A stretch of DNA of 64,000 bases, from assembly GCA_030549495.1 (NCBI GenBank), contig JAUIRK010000969.1:372001-436000 (forward strand), in the 5' to 3' direction. The translations under genes were made by a program, and so were the position numbers. The notes under the pieces are model-generated. The model worked only from the letters and a program-made list of their open reading frames with translations. It did not search any database and was not told the origin of the DNA. This DNA is from Nectonema munidae (lineage: Eukaryota; Nematomorpha; Nectonematoida; Nectonematidae). The stretch's first letter is position 1, and every line of letters begins with the position of its first letter. This document shows positions 61,001 to 64,000 of this stretch, piece after piece.

Positions 61001-63421
61001 CAAAACGTTTTTTTAGAATGGGGAAACTGCATTACATATTTCTTGCAAGAGATCGCAAATCCTAAATATGAAAAGTCTTCTTGAAGCAAATGCAAATCCT
61101 TTGATTTTGGCCAATGTAATTTTTTGCTTCTAAAATGTGATAATTTAATTTACTTGGTCCTAATTTTTCTCTTTTTTGGCGCAAATTCCTCATCTTCAGA
61201 ACATCTAGAATGATTCTAATAAAATATATTGCATTTAACAAGGGTACTTTCTATTAAAAACACAAATTAGCGATAAGATTATTACAATAAGAAAAAAGAA
61301 GAATGAAATAGCTAAAGGTTTACGACAAGTTTTTCAGATTTTGCTCTATGTTCAAAGAAAGAAAGGTTGAATTATAATTTTCAAAAAGTTCTTATCTCTT
61401 TTTGTTTTAAGTAGCTGACATTGTATATATTTTAATAATATTATTTTCTTGAATTCAGTGGGAATGAGAGATTTTAATTAATTCCGCATTCAAATGCCAT
61501 ATTTGAATAGCAAAAATATCCATGTCATTAAATATATTCTTTTTTGAGACCCTAACTAAAATAGATTCCTTATTATATCCGTCTTTTTCATTGAATCATT
61601 TAGTTTAAGTTTTGACATAAATATCATATTTAATTTTCAGTATCAGTATCTTTTAATTTAAAATGGAGCAATATGGTGCCGGTTTTTTACCCTGGTTTTC
61701 TTCCTCTGAAGAATTCAAAGGTTTTTACGGTTAGGTAGTGCTCTAGCGACGCGATTCTACGTGGTTAGTAATCAAGCTATCACTAGACAATAAGTTTGTT
61801 TCCCAAATTGGGAGCGTTCGCGTTAGGATTGTATCGTTCTCTCAGATGTATTTATATATTGTCACATAAATTCTTGTAAAATAATATATATAACAAGATA
61901 TAGCTATTCTTTTGTAACAAGGGCCGATAGGTGTTTAGTGGGATGGAAAGTCCAGTTAGACTTGGACTCAGCATTCCGGGCGGGCCACGATATCCGAAAG
62001 GATGGGTGCGAACGTCACAAAACAACTTAATTAATTAATTAATTAATTAATGGAGCAATATTCTTTAAAATATATTTTTTAATAGAATAAATGATTTGTT
62101 TGGATTTAAATAATCGTTTAAAAACTACTTCAAATAAATATGGAGAAATAAAACAAATTAGGTATATTACGCATGAATGGGTTAACTCAACAATGCCATG
62201 GATGTGGTGAAAAAGATGTATCTAATTTGTAAACTATATATTTTTTCAAAATGTATGAATCTACTATTCCTATAAATGAATCTTCACGCATGAAATTAGT
62301 AGGTTTTTCGATACCTTTTTCGTGTTTGGTCAATAATAAGATTTTATTTTTGCATCCTAAAACAGAATCAACCCAAATGAGAGAATATAAGTAATCGATT
62401 GAAGTCCCCTTTCAATTTGTGTTACACCGTTTCTAAAGCTTCGCACAGAAACATAGTGAACGTTGATAGAGATTTACGTATGGCATTCTCTAAAATTCTA
62501 CTAGGCAGTCAAGATCTTTTTAACTCAGAATCAGTGTCAAGAGTCTCATAAATATCATGACTAAATCCAATAAATTTTTTACTAAAAAGAAGTATATCTA
62601 AAATACTTTTTTTGGCTAACTGACATTTTTCATATTCTTAGCTCTTATTAGATATGAAATGAGGAAAAATGAAGTATTTTGTAGACTAATTGCTGCTAAG
62701 ACGAAAGCATTTTGTAAGCAAAGTTTATTGTATCAACTTCACATATTGAATTTCAGAAGTAACTTATTTTCCTCTTTTTAGAGATCCAAGAGATAATAAT
62801 ATGAAGTCTTAATATCTGAAAATATAATTTAAAAATTGCATTATAGTCATTGAAAACAATATCGCTAAAACACTATAGTCTCGAATTCTTTAACATATAA
62901 TACCTCACAGAAATTTATTACATACACAGTTTTGAACGTTTAAAATGAATAAAAAGGATCAGGGTTTATCTCATATCCAACTTCTTGGGTTTTGGGTGAT
63001 ATAAAAACTTATATCTTTATAGAGAGTTGCACAGAAAACAAGTTAAAGATGTTGAAAATTAAAGTATTTTTATTCAACCATATATTGTTTCCATATACCT
63101 GGTATAACTCTAATAATATTAGTTCCTTTTGTTAAAAAAAGAAATTGGTTCACATGTTAATCTATTGTAACTATTAACGTGTGTCTAAATCATTTGTAGG
63201 ATGGTTTATCTTGTCTTCACGTTGCTATTTCAAACGATCAACCCCTCTTCACAATAAAGGAGTTGGTAGAAAAGTATTTGGAAAGAACAAAATGCAAAGA
63301 AAAAGTTGAAGAATTGATCAATCAAAAAGCTGCAGTTTCTTTTTCATTTATGATTTTTCTAATATTTTTGAAATGTATTGGGCAATTGGAAATCGAACGC
63401 AGGAGAAATCGTTCAGTATAA
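39714..63421 (+). CDS. Ankyrin-repeat protein gene, nine exons
   Basis: Host gene, product a repeat protein expected to act by protein binding; no catalytic domain is visible, so I do not name a function. Exons: about 39,714-40,029, 40,710-40,882, 52,136-52,234, 52,867-52,983, 53,047-53,253, 53,806-54,009, 56,568-56,669, 61,017-61,115, 63,200-63,421. They join in frame into at least 512 residues. Intron 1 is phase 1 and all others phase 0; donors are GTAAG-like and acceptors pyrimidine-AG. At least eleven ankyrin repeats show TxLHxA-type cores. The last exon leaves the repeats, has a charged helix and a hydrophobic run (FSFMIFLIFL), and stops at TAA 63,419. AATAAA follows at 63,465. The N-terminus is missing: exon 1 starts at a splice acceptor at 39,699 or 39,713, not at an ATG. 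Intron 2 is over 11 kb and packed with transposons. Confidence 0.9.
40710..40882 (+). CDS. Ankyrin gene exon 2
   Basis: The acceptor ACGTTTTAG restores the phase-1 codon as GAT. Reads DGLVCVNAMLDLIDKKALLI, then QDFEGNIPLHLAIKNTNLSV, then ELLMHIPALQLKAINK. The donor is AAA|GTAAGT, phase 0. Confidence 0.88.
40883..41190. other. Start of the 11.25-kb intron 2
   Basis: Intron 2 spans 40,883-52,135. Near 41,080-41,150, GATTACTGGTTTCCGAATCA and GTGATAGTCGACTG resemble a degraded form of the CAGGTTGACCATCACTAATC terminus seen at 49,755-49,776. Confidence 0.5.
41621..42263 (+). pseudogene. Family X protein, N-terminal half
   Basis: Reads CKQLPTKRCVLERLFFYLKK, then LINLWNIASLKTSDKSYVTK, YEKHETLMKNKKH, FKDFDKELNSLL and, after a frame change, NKEDLAFLIKEGREICL. 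In the family this is the LPTKxxVLxxFFxxL ... FWxxAxIPT ... FxExLxxLFDIA ... EDxxFLxxQR region, which precedes the RNase-H core. It is fairly clean for 122 codons, then broken. Confidence 0.6.
42498..44104 (-). pseudogene. Family Y repeat, copy C (unclassified TE-like protein)
   Basis: Third copy of the family. From its N-terminal side: CSLQTSLKVCEAYEKYFGMA and VGDQEKL (44,090 down), HFCCEHCKKTLEG, RIWLEPTDHLTNCYLCKVDV (43,910), IEYPDIPSSIAPIPHCSNYP (43,815), EINDLIRDMGLTKANFELFI (43,625), PLVDPQLVLMPPLHIKLGLM (43,070), GGIFVGPQIK (42,920), MSLKLHMLDAHLDKFKNNMG (42,735) and GERFHQDIKEIEHRYQGRYD. It is the best preserved of the three but still has in-frame stops and frame changes. Zinc-type ligands C-x2-C ... 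H-x3-C-x2-C are kept. A Tigger is inserted at 44,107, and matching 5' DNA seems to resume near 46,040. Confidence 0.78.
44107..46037 (-). mobile_element. Nearly intact Tigger/pogo element (Tigger-2)
   Basis: 1931 bp, flanked by TA at 44,105-44,106 and 46,038-46,039. Both ends read CAGTAAAATCTCGCTA inward. Subterminal DNA iterates TGGCATAGTAGCGAG: twice at the left (about 44,152-44,185) and about five times, with variants, at the right (about 45,905-46,030). These are likely transposase binding sites. It carries one transposase gene with a single in-frame stop, and is inserted in family Y copy C, so it is the youngest layer here. Confidence 0.95.
44242..45798 (-). pseudogene. Tigger-2 transposase, 518 codons with one stop
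   Basis: Start ATG at 45,798 (MSDIKRKRTDFTLKQEKEII), the usual N-terminus of pogo-group transposases. Residues about 1-60 form the psq-type helix-turn-helix (KLAREISKKWGIEVKRTTVK). A second CENP-B-type domain follows at about 80-145 (LPVSGSLVKEKAMKLAEIMH). The DDE core has Asp178 in FNLDETGLFW, Asp282 in LLCLDNFCGH and Asp313 in SISQPMDQGV, giving DD30D spacing as in pogo. The C-terminal part holds LLDALHVARYAWEQV and KNCFVKAKF, then acidic DNA and the end at 44,242. The one defect I see is TAA at codon 260 (45,019-45,021), between WMTAELF and ETL; the frame on both sides is the same. The triad is intact. Confidence 0.93.
46500..47930 (+). pseudogene. Family X protein, C-terminal half
   Basis: In several frames: AALDRT-like residues, AVHIVAPALSSVGVNLNQIT (about 46,615), LRKIRKACN-type linker, SQGSDKIIADIVLKVFKDWP (46,875), GLCFDSTAVNSGVNKGACSL (46,960; D-x-T-x-x-N), CRHHIHELLLSAVFDSFF (47,035, adjacent frame; the C-x2-H motif), STGPFIGIFERFKLKWSS (47,095) and FLGEMNFNIKQPGAYNRARW with MAKCIYCLKIFLF (47,290). 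D-x-T ... C-x2-H fits an RNase-H-fold transposase. Broken by several frame changes. Confidence 0.65.
47317..47363 (+). repeat. Source of a 47-bp perfect duplicate
   Basis: The block starting AATATAAAACAACCTGGAGC is identical to 48,915-48,961. Here it lies in context inside the family X transposase (PGAYNRARWMAK). Confidence 0.95.
48020..49750. other. Intron 2 interior, AT-rich
   Basis: Apart from the 47-bp copy, I see repeated AAACAC/GTGTTTA motifs near 48,840-49,060 and no genes. Confidence 0.4.
48915..48961 (+). repeat. 47-bp perfect copy of a family X fragment
   Basis: Identical to 47,317-47,363 but embedded in unrelated DNA rich in AAACAC/GTGTTT. Neither flank matches the source. Confidence 0.95.
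49755..49776 (-). repeat. Transposon terminus CAGGTTGACCATCACTAATC
   Basis: The reverse complement starts CAGGTTGACCATCACTAATC followed by CGG. A similar CAGGTTGACCATCAATTAAT is at 58,340, and a diverged one is at about 41,100-41,140. This looks like the end of a Tigger- or mariner-type family. Confidence 0.5.
49895..50800 (-). pseudogene. SAMD3-like repeat gene relic, opposite strand of intron 2
   Basis: Minus-strand segments: NYLPNELIPESELASDNHKV and TQVDMRMQITFPKKEEKLLR (50,745 down), then MDDYHFLREYDQ, IMKESNKLEIRNGYKDIKKH, and IKNILALFMLAKICGENLEH. A last segment in another frame is NFLEAFVGFACYYIYIFNFK with FPEKLDKTFTYIQ (about 50,030-49,910). The order matches SAMD3-like uncharacterised proteins that are multicopy in fish and invertebrates (NYLPxE ... 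YPFLxxxxxIxxE ... LEAFxxLFAxYYVFNxxYP). Two short introns splice in frame: 50,454-50,522 (69 bp, phase 0) and 50,213-50,266 (54 bp, phase 1). Frame changes before MDDY and before NFLEAF suggest it is dead. Confidence 0.5.
50830..52135. other. End of intron 2
   Basis: AT-rich with no gene. A C8 run sits at about 51,082. The acceptor of exon 3 is TTTTTAG at 52,129-52,135. Confidence 0.5.
52136..52234 (+). CDS. Ankyrin gene exon 3 (exactly one repeat)
   Basis: 33 codons, phase 0 on both sides: MNKNTALHLASHTGELALIQ, then LLLSKGSKLNLLN. It joins smoothly to the end of exon 2 (LQLKAINK) to complete a consensus repeat. Confidence 0.9.
52867..52983 (+). CDS. Ankyrin gene exon 4
   Basis: 39 codons: AKNLSPLDIASKNGNVETCT, then ELIASFEQDLPNEKKQKVD. 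Phase 0. The donor GAC|GTACAT is weak but is the only one that keeps the frame. A 63-bp intron follows. Confidence 0.8.
53047..53253 (+). CDS. Ankyrin gene exon 5
   Basis: 69 codons: LMKKALLTAAKNKRWNVVES, then VIDEETGNSLIHLAVLSQKE, then NLLNLNASLLIPNK. Two repeats. Phase 0 at both ends; donor AAA|GTAATA. Confidence 0.9.
53330..53720. mobile_element. Possible inverted-repeat element in intron 5
   Basis: GGAAAACTCGGTCTCACAAA (about 53,338) is nearly complementary to TTTGAGACCCAGTTTTCTGA (about 53,641). Related pieces recur inverted (AACTTTGTCTCAGAAA; AAGTTTTCTGAGACTTTG). It looks like a small MITE or foldback element; no target duplication was identified. Confidence 0.45.
53806..54009 (+). CDS. 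Ankyrin gene exon 6
   Basis: 68 codons: NKELPLHLACSKDNYAIAKV, then LLESSCGVVNAKTKESLTSC, then HIAIQNQQPSILRLLISFGC and DIEQSCGH. Two repeats. The acceptor is TTTACCAG and the donor CAC|GTATGC. Phase 0. Confidence 0.9.
54010..56567. other. Intron 6
   Basis: Contains degenerate GCGGATGC repeats scattered over 54,450-54,810. Also AGGACAAAATCGCCC near 55,000 and a tRNA-promoter-like stretch at about 55,628-55,672 (AGCGGTCGACAAGTTAGG ... TTGTTCGATTCGC). No gene on either strand. Confidence 0.5.
55626..55680 (+). other. tRNA-like (SINE head?) segment
   Basis: TTAGCGGTCGACAAGTTAGG resembles an A box region and TTGTTCGATTCGCG a B box, with spacing near that of a tRNA gene. No acceptor-stem pairing is evident, so a SINE head or decayed tRNA is more likely than a working tRNA. 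Confidence 0.3.
56568..56669 (+). CDS. Ankyrin gene exon 7 (one repeat)
   Basis: 34 codons: LEDKPIHLAVQENNNNRCLK, then TLLCSGVDFNSKNW. The acceptor is TTTTTTTAG and the donor TGG|GTAAGT. Phase 0. Confidence 0.92.
57080..57260 (+). repeat. Possible SINE with (ACCTTT)n tail
   Basis: GTGGGATAGATACTGAG, GTTGGATCCAGCATCAAGCC and GTTCGATCAAGCGACG precede a tail of ACCTTT units (57,240-57,260). GGACTCAGCATTCC in the 61.7-kb repeat is faintly similar. The SINE call is inference. Confidence 0.35.
57436..57731 (+). repeat. About 150-bp tandem array, left part
   Basis: AATTCAGTGGTG occurs at 57,453 and 57,604 (offset 151). The units share ACAGCTCATCTCAAAAA and AAATAATTATATAAAGT. The array continues after the inserted element, at 59,518-59,895. 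Confidence 0.85.
57732..59517. mobile_element. hAT-like element inserted in the tandem array
   Basis: Starts CAGAGGCGTGGCC; the reversed right end is CAGTGGCGTAGCC. The flanking 8-bp repeats are tacacatc and tacacata (7 of 8). 1786 bp. A decayed hAT-type N-terminus seems present near 58,700-59,060: MKGQSKIDQVFRNKLLAND-like residues, YDKFTRDFKKEWFEG and KKQHFVLHGGIF. The catalytic core was not recognised, so it is internally deleted or very decayed. The left end shares CAGAGGCGT with the MITE at 10,870. Confidence 0.78.
58258..58310 (+). repeat. Short GGGGGCATTTTTAC minisatellite
   Basis: Three units of about 15-18 bp, ACCGGGGGCATTTTTAC and a variant with AGAGGTATTTTTAC. It lies within the hAT-like element. 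Confidence 0.8.
59518..59895 (+). repeat. About 150-bp tandem array, right part
   Basis: Units recur with AATTCAGTGGTGATATTC at 59,549, a diverged TTTACTCGTGATATTC at about 59,684, and AATTTAATGGTGATGTTC at about 59,813. With the left part this makes about five units, more diverged on this side. Confidence 0.8.
59900..61016. other. Intron 7, end part
   Basis: AT-rich; no exon or repeat recognised. Confidence 0.45.
61017..61115 (+). CDS. Ankyrin gene exon 8 (exactly one repeat)
   Basis: 33 codons: NGETALHISCKRSQILNMKS, then LLEANANPLILAN. The acceptor is TTTTTTTAG and the donor AAT|GTAATT. Phase 0. It joins exon 7 as DFNSKNW-NGETALH, a perfect repeat boundary. Confidence 0.92.
61729..62051 (+). 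repeat. SINE-like dispersed repeat, copy 2
   Basis: GGTTAGGTAGTGCTCTAGCG at the start, TTGGGAGCGTTCGCGTTAGG in the middle, GGCCGATAGGTG at 61,922-61,937, and a (TTAA)n tail at about 62,024-62,051. It matches copy 1 (5133-5346, opposite strand) over its first 200 bp. The tail and size support a SINE. Confidence 0.55.
62052..63199. other. Rest of intron 8
   Basis: AT-rich; no exon or element recognised. Confidence 0.45.
63200..63421 (+). CDS. Ankyrin gene last exon
   Basis: 73 codons and TAA: DGLSCLHVAISNDQPLFTIK begins a last repeat. ELVEKYLERTKCKEKVEELI is a charged helix. AAVSFSFMIFLIFLKCIGQL is hydrophobic and could anchor in membrane, and the end is EIERRRNRSV. The acceptor is ATTTGTAG. 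Confidence 0.88.
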   Translation, partial: DGLSCLHVAISNDQPLFTIKELVEKYLERTKCKEKVEELINQKAAVSFSFMIFLIFLKCIGQLEIERRRNRSV

Positions 63422-63464
63422 AATACCCATCGCGTCGATAATTTTATGAATACGATAGTTCATA

Positions 63465-63470
63465 AATAAA
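63465..63470 (+). terminator. Poly(A) signal AATAAA
   Basis: AATAAA 44 nt after the ankyrin stop codon. It is a plausible mRNA end, though AATAAA is frequent by chance in DNA this AT-rich. Confidence 0.5.
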
Positions 63471-63474
63471 AATA

Positions 63475-64000
63475 TGTTTTTTAAATACAAATAAATAAAA
63501 AAATTTCAAAATATCATTTTTAAACTTAAAAACTTAAGGATTTAGGAGAATATTCAAAGGACCCGGCTCTTTTCGTAATTAATCATTTGATTTCTAACCA
63601 TTTATAGTGTAAAAATGTTTAGAAAAATTTATCTAAAATAACTACTATAAATTTAATGTATTCTTGAATTCACTATTTTAGACTACTACACAGATTTTGA
63701 ATGATTATTGAAAGTTTTATTATTTAATAAGAGTCCGGGTAAATTTTATATTCATTAGAATGGATCTAAAGGAAAAAATATTTTTAACTGTGGCATTGAT
63801 TTATTTCTTCAAAATGGGTTTTACTGTCAAAGTTTCTTTTTTATTTCCTATTTTGTTTTAACACTAGGTAGATAATAAAAATTAAACGACAAAAGGGTTT
63901 TAACATGGATTACAGGTTTATTATTTTAATTAAATTGTCTTTAAATTAATTTATTGACGTTATTAATCGATAGATATTCTGTACATCATAACTTAAGTCT
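63475..64000. other. Downstream flank, nothing recognised
   Basis: AT-rich, no gene or repeat seen. Confidence 0.4.

Overview
This window looks like AT-rich nuclear DNA from an invertebrate animal. One split host gene has GT-AG introns, and nearly everything else is transposon debris of the cut-and-paste kinds common in arthropods and cnidarians: Tigger/pogo, hAT, piggyBac, Tc1/mariner, plus a CR1-like LINE. There are no operons, ribosome binding sites, tRNA or rRNA genes or CRISPR arrays that I can support. I cannot name the species. An arthropod such as a crustacean or chelicerate, or a cnidarian, would fit; that is inference from repeat content only. I saw no LTR retrovirus, Polinton or other capsid-bearing element.

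Layout. 0-3 kb: a Tc1/mariner relic, a 21-bp coiled-coil-coding minisatellite and a hAT relic. 4-6.6 kb: a 146-bp tandem duplication, a SINE-like repeat and a hAT-type MITE. 8-10 kb: an RNase-H-fold transposase relic, then about 1 kb of (ATG)n. 10.5-12.5 kb: a Tigger relic with a hAT-type MITE inside it, bounded by a perfect 8-bp target duplication. 12.9-16.2 kb: two diverged direct copies of a 1.1-1.2 kb segment. 20.2-21 kb: a LINE fragment. 21.7-27.5 kb: two copies of an unclassified protein-coding repeat family (here called family Y) and a pogo relic. 27.6-30.0 kb: a complete GC-rich Tigger with TIRs. 30.9-31.3 kb: a LINE-3'-end-like repeat. 33.7-37.1 kb: a piggyBac element with TTAA targets and the asymmetric TIRs of that superfamily.

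From about 39.7 kb to 63.4 kb runs the only convincing host gene, an ankyrin-repeat protein on the + strand. Nine exons join in frame into at least 512 residues with at least eleven ankyrin repeats. All introns except the first are phase 0, several exons are exactly one repeat long, and a poly(A) signal follows the stop. Its 11-kb second intron holds a nest: an unclassified RNase-H-fold transposon (family X, 41.2-48 kb) is interrupted by a family Y copy, which is interrupted by a nearly intact Tigger (44,107-46,037). The intron also holds a relic resembling SAMD3-like proteins on the opposite strand. Later introns hold an inverted-repeat element, a tandem array split by a hAT-like insertion at 57,732-59,517, and a second copy of the SINE-like repeat.

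Most worth a second look: family Y (three copies in one window, with a conserved zinc-ligand pattern and no superfamily I can assign), the near-intact Tigger with iterated subterminal motifs, a perfect 47-bp copy of a transposase fragment dropped 1.6 kb away, and the ankyrin gene's one-repeat-per-exon design.
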